Below are positions 1 through 8,710 of a stretch of DNA of 64,000 nucleotides, one piece after another. Position 1 is the stretch's first letter. Every line of letters begins with the position of its first letter. This DNA is from Geodermatophilus ruber (GTDB lineage Bacteria; Actinomycetota; Actinomycetes; Mycobacteriales; Geodermatophilaceae), in assembly GCF_900114385.1 (NCBI RefSeq), contig NZ_FOSW01000003.1, positions 372,001-436,000 of the forward strand. Reading direction: 5' to 3'. Below the pieces are notes generated by a model. That model saw only the letters and a program-made list of their open reading frames with translations. It did not search any database and was not told the DNA's origin. The position numbers and the translations under genes are program-made.

Positions 1-1
1 A

Positions 2-757
2 GAGAAGGAGCTGCTGCGGACGACGCTGCGCAAGACGGTGGCGTCGCTCACCGCGACGCTGTCCCTCGCCCAGCCGGCGCTGCTGGCCCGCGCCGTCCGG
101 ATCAACCGGATCGTGTCCGAGCTGGTGGAGGCCCTCGAGGTAGAGGAACCGTGGGAGATCGAGGTGACCTCGATGCTGACCCACCTGGGCGCGGTCACCC
201 TCCCGCCGACCGTCCTGGCGAAGCTGGACGCCGGCCGGCCCCTGGATGAGGACGAGCGGGAGATGGACAGCCGGGTCATCGGCCTGAGCCGGGACCTGGT
301 GGGGGACATCCCCCGGCTCGAGCGCGTTGCCGAGGCCATCGGCTGGCAGCGGGCCCGCTACGACGGCAAGGGAAACGGGCCAGGCGTCCCCGGCGGCGAG
401 GACCTGCCCCTCGGGGCACGGATCCTGCGCGCCGCCGTGGACTTCGACGCCGGCATGAGCGTGCGGCGGTCGGTGCAGGACACCATCGCCGTCCTGCAGG
501 CCGACGCCGGCGCCTACGACCCCCAGGTGCTCGAGGCCCTGATCCGCTGCCACGCCGTGGAGGAGGTCACCTCCCCGCCGCGGCCGGTGGACGTTTACGA
601 CCTCCAGGAAGGCATGGAGGTCTTCGACGACATCGTCACGATGTCCGGGGTGCTGCTGGTCGGGCGCGGGACGGTGGTCACCGAGGCGCTGATCCACCGT
701 CTGGAGAACTACGCCGGCCGGGGCGAAGTCACCGGTGTCATCCGGGTGAAGGGCTAA
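2..757 (+). CDS. Degenerate HD-GYP-type domain protein (5' end outside the window)
   Basis: The reading frame is open to the first base of the window (EKELLRTTLRKTV...), so the true start lies upstream; an internal GTG at 38 is probably not the start. The helix before the domain resembles the linker between a receiver domain and an RpfG-type HD-GYP domain, so the missing N-terminus is probably a response-regulator receiver (inference). The HD-GYP fold is recognisable, but the catalytic signatures are lost. Where the family has LLHDIGKI this protein has MLTHLGAV; the HHE motif reads QRA; and GYP is replaced by GNGPG in RYDGKGNGPG. It is therefore unlikely to hydrolyse c-di-GMP by the usual metal chemistry. 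It ends 8 bp before the PAS histidine kinase, so the two probably form a two-component unit. Confidence 0.75.
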   Translation, partial: EKELLRTTLRKTVASLTATLSLAQPALLARAVRINRIVSELVEALEVEEPWEIEVTSMLTHLGAVTLPPTVLAKLDAGRPLDEDEREMDSRVIGLSRDLVGDIPRLERVAEAIGWQRARYDGKGNGPGVPGGEDLPLGARILRAAVDFDAGMSVRRSVQDTIAVLQADAGAYDPQVLEALIRCHAVEEVTSPPRPVDVYDLQEGMEVFDDIVTMSGVLLVGRGTVVTEALIHRLENYAGRGEVTGVIRVKG

Positions 758-765
758 GCGATCCC

Positions 766-2763
766 GTGTTCTCGCTGCTCGCCCCCGACGGGGGCACCCC
801 GTCCGCGCCGTTGAAGGTCGATTTCCGCGCCATCCTGGACGCCTGCGCCGAAGGGGTCTACCTGGTCGACACGAGGGGGATCTGCCGATACGCCAATGCC
901 GCGGTGGGTGAACTGCTGGGCCTGGCCGTGGCCGACCTGATCGGCTCGAACATCCACGAGGTCATCCACCACAGCCGCCCCGACGGCTCGCCCTTGCCCC
1001 GCGAAGAGTGCCCGATGTACCGGGTCGCGGCACTCGGCGGGGCGGCCCAGGCCGACGACGAGGTGCTGTGGCGGGCCGACGGCACGCCCGTCGCGGTCGA
1101 TTACCGGTCCCGGCCGCTGCGCCTGAACGGGCAACTGGTCGGCGCCGTGGTGACGTTCACCGACGCCACCGAGCGGCGCTCGGCAGTGGCCGAGCTGGCC
1201 GGGATCCTGGCGACCGCCGGTGACGCCTTCGTCGGGATCGAGCACGACGGCGCCATCACCGGATGGAACGCCGCCGCGGAATCCCTCCTGGGCTGGACGG
1301 CGTCCGAGGCCATCGGCCGGCCCCTGGTGGAGACGATCGTGCCGGTGCGCCTCCGCGAGGAGTACGCGGCTCGGCTGCAGGCCTTGCACACCCTCGAAGA
1401 GGCGGACATGCCCGTCGGGCCGGTCGAGTTCACCGCCCAGAACAAGGCCGGGGGGGAGATCGCGATCGAGCTCACCATCGGACGCATGCCGTGGGCCGGG
1501 GCGTGGCGGTTCCACGCATTCCTCCGCGACGTCACTGAGCGCCGTGCCATGGCGTTGGCGCTGGAGACCTCCGAGATGTTGCACCGGCACCTGGCCGAGA
1601 ACAGCGGCGACCTGATGAGCCGCCATCGTCCCGACGGCGAGCTCCTCTACGTCTCACCGGCCTCACTGGACGTCCTCGGGATCGCGCCGGACGAGCTGAT
1701 CGTCCGCAACGGCCGCGAGCTCGTGCATCCCGATGACCTCGAGTGGATGGACCACATCGACGTCGACCAGATCGCCCCAGGAGAGCGTCTTGAGGTGACC
1801 TTCCGGCTGCGCCACCGTGACGGCCACTGGGTGTGGGTGGAGGCGGTCCTCTCCGTGCTGCGGGACAGCAGCGGCGCGGTCAGCGAGATCCAGATGAGCA
1901 CCCGGGACATCACCGATCGCCAGGCCCGCGAGGCGGCGAGCCAGCAAGCATCCCGGCTGGAGTCGCTCGGCCGGCTCTCCGCCGGGCTGGCGCACGAGAT
2001 CAACTCGCCCATCCAGTACGTGGGCGACAACGCGCGTTTCGTGGCCGGAGCCTACGAGGCCATGCACCGCCTGCTGTGCCAGTACCGGAAGCTCGCCGGC
2101 GCGGCGGGATCGAGCGGCTTCGAGGAGCATCTGGCGGCGGTCCGCGCACTCGAGGCGGCCCTCGACTTGGACTACCTGAAGGCGGAGGTCCCGATCGCCC
2201 TGGGGGAGACCCTGGAAGGCATCGAGCGGGTCGCGACCATCGTCCGGGCGATGAAGACCTTCAGCCACCCCGGAAGCAAGGAGCAGACGGCCGCGGACCT
2301 GAACGAGGCGCTGGCGGCGACGGTCACCGTGACCCGCGCCCAGGTCAGCGGCGTCGCCGACCTGCGCATGGAGCTGGCCGAGCTGCCGCCGGTGATATGC
2401 GACATCGCCGAGCTCAACCAGGCCTTCCTCAACCTGATCGTCAACGCCGCCGACGCCATCGAGGAAACCGGCCGGCGCGGGGTGATCAGCCTGTCCAGCG
2501 CCCTCGACGACGACGAACATGTGAGCGTCCGGATCAGCGACACCGGTGGCGGCATCCCCCACGATGTGCTGCCCAAGATCTTCGAGCCCTTCTTCACCAC
2601 GAAGGACGTCGGCCGCGGCAGCGGTCAGGGACTGCCCCTGACCCGCGCGGTCGTCGAGGGGCACGGCGGGACGCTGACCGTCGATACCCGCCCCGGCTCA
2701 GGAACCACGTTCACGATCCGCCTGCCCGTCAGCGGGAGGCAGCAGACGGTGACGGCTGCATGA
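766..2763 (+). CDS. PAS-domain sensor histidine kinase (soluble, three PAS domains)
   Basis: This 665-aa kinase starts at a GTG. It has three PAS/PAC modules at about residues 18-130, 143-255 and 268-385, each ending in the DxTxR-type motif that joins PAS to the next helix. The dimerisation/phosphoacceptor segment holds GLAHEINSP, with the likely phosphorylated His at 410. The C-terminal HATPase carries the N box (NLIVNAADAIEE), G1 (DTGGGIP) and the F/G2 region (FEPFFTTKDVGRGSGQGL). No transmembrane segment is visible, so it should sense a cytoplasmic signal. The AHEINSPIQYVGDN version of the H box is the one often seen in kinases paired with RpfG-type regulators, which fits its position 8 bp after the HD-GYP-like gene. 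The signal is unknown. Confidence 0.9.
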   Translation: MFSLLAPDGGTPSAPLKVDFRAILDACAEGVYLVDTRGICRYANAAVGELLGLAVADLIGSNIHEVIHHSRPDGSPLPREECPMYRVAALGGAAQADDEVLWRADGTPVAVDYRSRPLRLNGQLVGAVVTFTDATERRSAVAELAGILATAGDAFVGIEHDGAITGWNAAAESLLGWTASEAIGRPLVETIVPVRLREEYAARLQALHTLEEADMPVGPVEFTAQNKAGGEIAIELTIGRMPWAGAWRFHAFLRDVTERRAMALALETSEMLHRHLAENSGDLMSRHRPDGELLYVSPASLDVLGIAPDELIVRNGRELVHPDDLEWMDHIDVDQIAPGERLEVTFRLRHRDGHWVWVEAVLSVLRDSSGAVSEIQMSTRDITDRQAREAASQQASRLESLGRLSAGLAHEINSPIQYVGDNARFVAGAYEAMHRLLCQYRKLAGAAGSSGFEEHLAAVRALEAALDLDYLKAEVPIALGETLEGIERVATIVRAMKTFSHPGSKEQTAADLNEALAATVTVTRAQVSGVADLRMELAELPPVICDIAELNQAFLNLIVNAADAIEETGRRGVISLSSALDDDEHVSVRISDTGGGIPHDVLPKIFEPFFTTKDVGRGSGQGLPLTRAVVEGHGGTLTVDTRPGSGTTFTIRLPVSGRQQTVTAA

Positions 2764-3307
2764 GCCCATCGACACGGTCGGATGAAGGCGTCCCGCCGGC
2801 ACGGGAGCGCCGGCGGCCGGTGAGCCATCCCCGGCGATCCGCCGGCTGCTGGCGTCTGCCCGCCGCATCCTCGGCATGGACCGCGCCTTCCTCTCCCGGA
2901 TCGACGACATCCACCAGGTGCTCACCGCCGTCGACCGCGCAGAGACCTCCGACAGCCGTGTGCTGCCGTTGACCGAAGGCGCCGTCATCGGCCCCGACCA
3001 GAGCTACTGCCAGCTGATGCGCAACGGTGACATCCCCGCGGCCGTGCCGGACGTGGCCCGCCACCCGTTGCTCGGGGACATGTTGGCCACAGCCGCGCTG
3101 GGAGCAGGCGCCTACTGCGGGGTACCCGTGCACCTGCCGGACGGCACCCTTTACGGCACCCTGAGCCGTGAGCGCGCACCACGACGGGACGGAGGTAGGG
3201 CCATGGTCCCCGTCCTGCTGAGCGGAGGACAGACGGTGAGTCGCCCGTACGCCGGTCGTCGGTCCTCGCGCGCTGCCGCCGAAGCGACTCCTGGCGCCGT
3301 GCAGTGA
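2760..3307 (+). pseudogene. Decayed GAF-domain gene (probably once GAF-EAL)
   Basis: An ATG at 2760 overlaps the kinase stop (ATGA) and opens a frame that loses homology after about 30 codons. The GAF homology resumes in another frame from about 2834 (AIRRLLASARRILG, then MDRAFLSRIDD) and continues to about 3165 (ESYC-like SYCQLM, PAAVPDVARHPLL, GAYCGVPVHLPDGTLYGTL). After that the sequence departs from the family (SRERAPRRDGG...). The family pattern, GAF sensor followed by EAL phosphodiesterase, is known from related proteins; no EAL domain remains here. The longest intact frame runs 2876-3307 (143 aa) and overlaps the next gene by GTGA. I read this as a frameshifted, 3'-truncated remnant, although translation of the GAF fragment cannot be excluded. 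Confidence 0.6.
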
Positions 3308-3957
3308 GCGCTCGAGGGAAGACTGCGGGCACCGTCGGCGGTGCGGACCTCCCTCACGACACCCGATCCGTGGACCGGGCGGCGCTCCTGGGCACGGCCC
3401 TGGCTGCGGTCGTGGCGCTCAGCTTCAGCGGCGAGGGCGAGTGGGACTGGCTGGGCGCAGGATCGGGGATCGCACTGCTCGTGGTGCTGGGGGCGTTCTT
3501 CCGCCTGCCTGCCGGCCGGCATGGCCTCACACCGGGGCTCCGGGGCGAGCTCGCGGCGGTCTCGGTGGTGGCCGCGCTCGCGGCCACACTCGTCATCGCA
3601 CCCGTTCTCCAGGTCTTCCTGGCAGCGACGACCGACGACGGGCGCACGTGCCGCGCCAGTGCGGCGGTGGCGGCTGGTGCCCTGGAGAGCGATGGAACCC
3701 GGCAGCGTGGCGCCGAACTGGCCGTCTCCAGAGGAGATGCCGGTGTAGCGACCGCGACGGACGCCCTGTCGCGCGCCGCTCAGGACGAGCGGCGCACTGT
3801 GATGGGCAACTGCATCGGTGACCTGACCTCACGCTGGCTGTGGGCGCCCGCCGCAGGAATGGCCGCGGTCGGCTACACGTGTGCGTGGTGGCTGGTGCGG
3901 CGACGGCATGTCCGCGCCACCCGGGCTGAGGCCGCCAGAGCCCCTACCTCGCGGTGA
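3304..3957 (+). CDS. Small membrane protein of unknown function
   Basis: This 217-aa protein starts at a GTG that overlaps the upstream stop (GTGA). It has about four hydrophobic segments: ALLGTALAAVVALSF, SGIALLVVLGAFF, LAAVSVVAALAATLVIAPVL and, near the C-terminus, WAPAAGMAAVGYTCAWWLV. The last is followed by a basic tail (RRRHVRATR). A roughly 60-residue soluble stretch lies between segments three and four and contains two Cys (TCRAS, GNCIGD), which could form a disulfide if it is extracytoplasmic. I do not recognise a family. It may belong to the signalling cluster by position only. Confidence 0.6.
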   Translation: MSARGKTAGTVGGADLPHDTRSVDRAALLGTALAAVVALSFSGEGEWDWLGAGSGIALLVVLGAFFRLPAGRHGLTPGLRGELAAVSVVAALAATLVIAPVLQVFLAATTDDGRTCRASAAVAAGALESDGTRQRGAELAVSRGDAGVATATDALSRAAQDERRTVMGNCIGDLTSRWLWAPAAGMAAVGYTCAWWLVRRRHVRATRAEAARAPTSR

Positions 3958-4238
3958 CCGAGCGCGCTGTCGCATGACCGCCGCAGCGAGCCGAGGCTCA
4001 GCACGGCCCACCAAGGCGAGAAGCCCGATCTATACCACTCCAGGGGACCCACCCCGGGGCGTGGACCGAGGGTCAGATCGCGCAGTAGCGGGTCCGCGGG
4101 TGGCTCCGGTAAGTTGCCCTCCCCGCCAAGCCTCTCGATACTCGACGGGAAGCAGGTGCAGTTCCACGAGGCGGAAGACGGCCGGTGTCCGGACCCGCTG
4201 CGCAGCCGGCCCAGCCACGAGCGAGGGGTCGCACGGAC

Positions 4239-5849
4239 ATGAGCACGATCGAGGGTGTGGGCGGACTTCAGATCAGCGGGGCGCGCCAGGACCGCCAGGA
4301 CGAGGTCCTCACGCCGCAGGCCTTGGAGTTGATCGCCCGGCTGCACCGGGAGCTGAACCCCCGGCGGCTGGAGCTGCTCCAGGCCCGGCAGGAACGGGTG
4401 CGGGCGCTCGCCGACGGCGGGACGCTCCGTTTCCTCCCCGAGACCGCGCACATCCGCGACGACGACTCCTGGCAGGTCGCGCCGCCTGCAGCGGGCCTGA
4501 TCGACCGGCGGGTGGAGATCACCGGCCCCACCGACCGCAAGATGACGATCAACGCGCTCAATTCCGGCGCCAAGGTGTGGCTCGCCGACCACGAGGACGC
4601 CAACACCCCCCTGTGGGAGAACGTCGTCGGTGGCCAGCTCAACCTCATGGACGCCATCGACCGGAAGATCGACTTCACCTCGGCCGAGGGGAAGAGCTAC
4701 GCGTTGCGGCCCGACGAGGAGCTGCCGACGATCGTCGTCCGCCCGCGGGGCTGGCACCTGCCGGAGAAGCACATCACCGTGGACGGCGAGCCGACCTCGG
4801 GCAGCCTCGTCGACTTCGCCCTCTACCTGGCCACCAGCGGGCAGAAGCAGATCGACCGCGGGCAGGGCCCGTACTTCTACCTGCCGAAGATGGAGAGCCA
4901 TCTCGAGGCCCGGCTCTGGAACGACGCGTTCAACCTGGCCCAGGACTTCCTCGGCATGCCCCGCGGCACCATCCGCGCCACCGTGCTGATCGAGACCTAT
5001 CCCGCGGCGTTCGAGATGGAGGAGATCCTCTACGAACTGCGCGAGCACTCGGCCGGTCTCAACGCCGGCCGGTGGGACTACATGTTCAGCGTGATCAAGT
5101 CCTTCCGGACCCGCGGCGAGGAGTTCCTCCTGCCCGACCGCAACTCGGTCACCATGACCGTGCCGTTCATGCGCGCCTACACCGAGCTGCTGGTCCGCAC
5201 CTGTCACAAGCGTGGCGCGCACGCGATCGGCGGCATGGCCGCGTTCATCCCGTCCAAGGACCCGGAGGTCAACGAGCAGGCGTTCGCGAAGGTCCGCGCC
5301 GACAAGGAGCGGGAGGCCAACGACGGCTTCGACGGCTCCTGGGTGGCCCACCCCGGCATGGTCGACCTCTGCAAGGAGGTCTTCACCGAGGTACTCGGCG
5401 ACCGGCCCAACCAGCTGGACCGCACGCGCGAGGACGTGCAGGTCACCGCCGAGCAGCTGCTCGACGTCCGGTCGACGCCGGGTGAGATCACCGAGGCCGG
5501 GTTGCGCAGCAACGTCAGCGTCGGCATCCAGTACCTGGAGTCCTGGCTGCGCGGCTCGGGGGCGGTCGGGATCAACAACCTCATGGAGGACGCCGCCACC
5601 GCCGAGATCTCCCGCAGCCAGGTCTGGCAGTGGCTGCACAACGGCGTCCGCCTGGCCGACGGCACGCCGGTGACCCGCGAGCACGTCGAGCAGGTCATCG
5701 CCGAGGAGATGGACGCCATCCGCCAGTCCCGCGGCGACTCCTTCGGCGCCGGCCGGTGGGACGACGCCCGGGCGCTGTTCACCGAGATGGCGCTGGCCGA
5801 CGAGTACCCCGACTTCCTCACCCTGCCCGCCTACGAACGCATGCCCTGA
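4239..5849 (+). CDS. aceB: Malate synthase A
   Basis: It condenses glyoxylate with acetyl-CoA to malate, in the cytoplasm. The 536-aa length from ATG 4239 matches the A-type enzymes (about 530 aa); an upstream GTG at 4185 adds 18 residues unlike the family and is less likely. A GAGGGG-type ribosome-binding site precedes the ATG. Family hallmarks are the [20 protein letters not shown] block, the [14 protein letters not shown] metal/glyoxylate region (Glu and Asp ligands), the [12 protein letters not shown] motif and [11 protein letters not shown]. It heads a co-directional set with GlcD, GlcE, GlcF and a lactate/glycolate permease, so glyoxylate made by glycolate oxidation would pass straight to malate. 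No isocitrate lyase is present in the window. Confidence 0.95.
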   Translation: MSTIEGVGGLQISGARQDRQDEVLTPQALELIARLHRELNPRRLELLQARQERVRALADGGTLRFLPETAHIRDDDSWQVAPPAAGLIDRRVEITGPTDRKMTINALNSGAKVWLADHEDANTPLWENVVGGQLNLMDAIDRKIDFTSAEGKSYALRPDEELPTIVVRPRGWHLPEKHITVDGEPTSGSLVDFALYLATSGQKQIDRGQGPYFYLPKMESHLEARLWNDAFNLAQDFLGMPRGTIRATVLIETYPAAFEMEEILYELREHSAGLNAGRWDYMFSVIKSFRTRGEEFLLPDRNSVTMTVPFMRAYTELLVRTCHKRGAHAIGGMAAFIPSKDPEVNEQAFAKVRADKEREANDGFDGSWVAHPGMVDLCKEVFTEVLGDRPNQLDRTREDVQVTAEQLLDVRSTPGEITEAGLRSNVSVGIQYLESWLRGSGAVGINNLMEDAATAEISRSQVWQWLHNGVRLADGTPVTREHVEQVIAEEMDAIRQSRGDSFGAGRWDDARALFTEMALADEYPDFLTLPAYERMP

Positions 5850-5885
5850 CAGCGCCGAAGACGTCGGCCGACCGGAGGTGCGGAC

Positions 5886-7442
5886 ATGAGCGTCACGCAC
5901 GGCACGGAGAGCACCGCGGGGCCGGTCCTCGGCCCCGTCCCCCCGGAGGCGACCGAGGCGACGGGTGGCTCCGGGCCCGCCCCGGCCGCCATGGCCGCGG
6001 TGATCGACGCGGCCCGGGCCGTGCTGCCGCCGGACTCGCTGATCGAGGACCACATCCGGCTGCGCACCTACGAGTGCGACGGACTGGCCCACTACCGGGT
6101 CACCCCCGCACTCGTGGTGCTGCCGGAGACCGCCGAGCAGGTGGCCGCCGTCGTCCGGGCCTGCTCCGAGCACGGCGTCCCGTTCGTCGCGCGCGGTTCG
6201 GGCACCGGCCTGTCCGGCGGCGCGCTCCCCCGGGCCGACGGCGTCCTGATCGTCACCTCCAAGATGCGTGCGATCCGCGAGATCCGCGCCGAGGACCAGC
6301 GGGCCGTCGTCGAACCCGGCGTGATCAACCTCGACGTCACCCGCGCGGCCACCCCGGCCGGGTACTACTACGCCCCCGACCCGAGCAGCCAGCAGATCTG
6401 CTCCATCGGGGGCAACCTGGCCGAGAACTCCGGCGGCGCGCACTGCCTCAAGTACGGCTTCACCACCAACCACGTCATGGGTGCGCAGTTCGTGACGCCC
6501 CAGGGCGGGATCGTGGAGCTCGGTGGCCTCGCCCCCGACGCCCCCGGGTACGACCTGCTGGGCGCGGTCGTCGGCTCCGAGGGCACGCTCGGCATCGCGA
6601 CCGCGGTGACGGTCCGCCTCGTCCGGCTGCCCGAGGACGTGCGGACCCTGCTGGCCGGGTTCCGGTCCACCGACGACGCCGGGGCGGCGACCTCGGCGAT
6701 CATCGGCGCCGGCATCGTCCCGGCCGCGATCGAGATGATGGACGCCCTGGCCATCGAGGCGGCCGAGGCGGCCACGCACTGCGACTACCCCGCCGGGGCG
6801 GGCGCGGTGCTGGTCGTCGAGATCGACGGGGCCCGCGCGGAGGTCGAGCACGAGCTGGCCGAGGTCGAGCGGCTCTGCCGGGAGAACGGCGCGTTCGAGA
6901 TGCGGGTGGCCACCGACCCGGCCGAGCGTGCGCTGATCTGGAAGGGCCGCAAGTCGGCGTTCGCCGCGGTGGGCCGGATCAGCCCCGACTACATCGTCCA
7001 GGACGGTGTCATCCCGCGGACGGCGCTGCCGGAGGTGCTGCGCGCGATCGCGGAGCTGTCCTCGTCCTCCGGCGTCCGCGTGGCCAACGTGTTCCACGCC
7101 GGCGACGGGAACCTGCATCCGCTGGTGCTCTTCGACGACGCGGTCGAAGGCGCCGGGGAGGCCGCCGAGAAGGTGAGCGGCGCGATCCTCGACCTCTGCA
7201 TCTCGCACGGCGGTTCGATCACCGGAGAGCACGGGGTCGGCATCGACAAGGCCGCCTACATGCCGCGGATGTTCTCCGCCGAGGACCTCGACACGATGCA
7301 GCTGGTCCGCTGCGCGTTCGACCCGGGCGGCGTGGCCAACCCCGGCAAGGTCTTCCCGACCCCGCGGCTGTGCGGCGAGGTGCCCGGCAGGCGGCGGGGC
7401 GCCCACCCGCTGGTCGAGGCCGGTCTGGCGGAGGCGTTCTGA
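5886..7442 (+). CDS. glcD: Glycolate oxidase FAD subunit GlcD
   Basis: This 518-aa FAD-linked oxidase is the catalytic subunit of glycolate oxidase (glycolate to glyoxylate). It starts at ATG 5886 behind GGAGGTGCGGAC. The N-terminal FAD-binding domain (about residues 70-250) contains VARGSGTGLSGGALP and CSIGGNLAENSGGAHCLKYG. The C-terminal FAD-oxidase domain ends with VANVFHAGDGNLHPL and the GGSITGEHGVG motif, which hold the metal/substrate His residues of this family. The length is slightly above the usual 480-500 aa because of an N-terminal Ala/Pro-rich leader of about 35 residues. Its stop overlaps the glcE start (TGATG-type), indicating translational coupling. A D-lactate dehydrogenase role is the main alternative, but the GlcE/GlcF partners favour glycolate oxidase. 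Confidence 0.93.
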   Translation: MSVTHGTESTAGPVLGPVPPEATEATGGSGPAPAAMAAVIDAARAVLPPDSLIEDHIRLRTYECDGLAHYRVTPALVVLPETAEQVAAVVRACSEHGVPFVARGSGTGLSGGALPRADGVLIVTSKMRAIREIRAEDQRAVVEPGVINLDVTRAATPAGYYYAPDPSSQQICSIGGNLAENSGGAHCLKYGFTTNHVMGAQFVTPQGGIVELGGLAPDAPGYDLLGAVVGSEGTLGIATAVTVRLVRLPEDVRTLLAGFRSTDDAGAATSAIIGAGIVPAAIEMMDALAIEAAEAATHCDYPAGAGAVLVVEIDGARAEVEHELAEVERLCRENGAFEMRVATDPAERALIWKGRKSAFAAVGRISPDYIVQDGVIPRTALPEVLRAIAELSSSSGVRVANVFHAGDGNLHPLVLFDDAVEGAGEAAEKVSGAILDLCISHGGSITGEHGVGIDKAAYMPRMFSAEDLDTMQLVRCAFDPGGVANPGKVFPTPRLCGEVPGRRRGAHPLVEAGLAEAF

Positions 7443-8710
7443 TGTCGGCGCCGGCCCTCGACGTGGGCGCGGCCCGCACCGCGCTGGCCGCGGCCTGCGA
7501 CGACGTCGCCGAGGCCGGGCCGGCCGACGCGGTCGACGGCGTCGCCACCGCGCTCGTGGCGCGGCCGGCGTCGACCGCGGAGGTCGCCGAGGTGCTGCGG
7601 GCGGCGGCCGCCGCGGGGCTCACGGTGGTCGCCCGCGGCGCCGGCACGAAGCTCACGTGGGGCCGGCCGCCCGAACGCGCCGATCTGGTCGTCGACCTCG
7701 CCCGCCTGGCGGCCGTCCAGGACCACGCGGCCGGCGACCTCATCGTCGACGTGCAGGCCGGGACGCCGCTGGCCGCCGTCCAGGAAGCCGTGGCCTCGGC
7801 CGGCCAGCGGCTGGCACTCGACGACCCGCTGGGCGGGGCCACGGTCGGCGGGACGCTGGCCACCAACCTGAGCGGGCCGCGGCGGGTGGCCTTCGGCACC
7901 GCGCGCGACCTGCTCATCGGGGTGACGCTGGTCCGGGCCGACGGCGTGGTCGCCAAGGCCGGCGGCCGCGTCGTCAAGAACGTGGCCGGCTACGACCTCG
8001 GCAAGCTGATCGTCGGGTCGTTCGGCACGCTCGGCGTCGTCACCGAGGCCGTGTTCCGGCTGCACCCCCTGCCTGCCGCGCGCCGCCTGGTGACCGCTCG
8101 CTTCGACCGCCCCGAGGAGGCGCAGCGACTGGTCCAGGGGGTGCTCTCCGGCCAGGTCGTGCCGGCCGCCGTGGAGGTCGACTGGCCGGCCGAGGGGCCG
8201 GGCACCGTGAGCGTGCTGCTCGAGGGGATCGAGGCCGGGGTGGCGGGGCGCACGGCGACCACCCGGCAGCTGCTCGGTGCCGGCGCCGAGGAGGGCGACC
8301 TCACCGACGGTTGGGGCGCCTTCCCGTGGGCGGGGGCAGCCCGCCGGGCCACCGCCTTCAAGACCACGTTTGCGCTCTCCGGCCTCGCCCGGGTGCTCGC
8401 GACCGCCCGGACGGCGGCCGCGGAGGCGGGGGTCCCCCTCGAGCTGCGCGGATCAGCCGGTGCCGGCGTCCTGTACGGCGCACTGCCCGCCGATGCCGGG
8501 CCGTCCGCCGTCGGGAGCGTGGTGGCGCGGCTGCGGGCCGAGTGCTCCGCGCTCGGCGGTGCGCTCGTCATCCTGGACGCGCCGGCCGAGGTCAAGGCCG
8601 CCGTCGACACCTGGGGCCCCGTGCCCGCCCTGGACCTGATGCACCGCGTGAAGGAGCAGTTCGACCCGGAACGCCGGCTGGCGCCCGGGCGGTTCGTGGG
8701 AGGCATCTGA
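7442..8710 (+). CDS. glcE: Glycolate oxidase FAD-binding subunit GlcE
   Basis: A 422-aa protein starting at ATG 7442, whose A is the last base of the glcD stop. It has the FAD-binding type 4 domain (VVARGAGTKLTWG, GGTLATNLSGPRR, KNVAGYDLGKLIVGSFGTLGVVTEAVFRLHP). As is typical of GlcE, it is shorter than GlcD and ends with the FDPERRLAPGRF motif. The small central domain is poorly conserved. GlcE is known to be required with GlcD and GlcF for glycolate oxidase activity. It overlaps glcF in the same one-base way. Confidence 0.92.
   Translation: MSAPALDVGAARTALAAACDDVAEAGPADAVDGVATALVARPASTAEVAEVLRAAAAAGLTVVARGAGTKLTWGRPPERADLVVDLARLAAVQDHAAGDLIVDVQAGTPLAAVQEAVASAGQRLALDDPLGGATVGGTLATNLSGPRRVAFGTARDLLIGVTLVRADGVVAKAGGRVVKNVAGYDLGKLIVGSFGTLGVVTEAVFRLHPLPAARRLVTARFDRPEEAQRLVQGVLSGQVVPAAVEVDWPAEGPGTVSVLLEGIEAGVAGRTATTRQLLGAGAEEGDLTDGWGAFPWAGAARRATAFKTTFALSGLARVLATARTAAAEAGVPLELRGSAGAGVLYGALPADAGPSAVGSVVARLRAECSALGGALVILDAPAEVKAAVDTWGPVPALDLMHRVKEQFDPERRLAPGRFVGGI

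Noticed and set aside
3873-7406. A 1177-codon open frame on the minus strand opposite malate synthase and glcD
   Set aside because: It is a GC-rich antisense shadow: low-complexity Arg/Gly/Asp/Val-rich translation with no homology, while the plus strand encodes clearly conserved enzymes.
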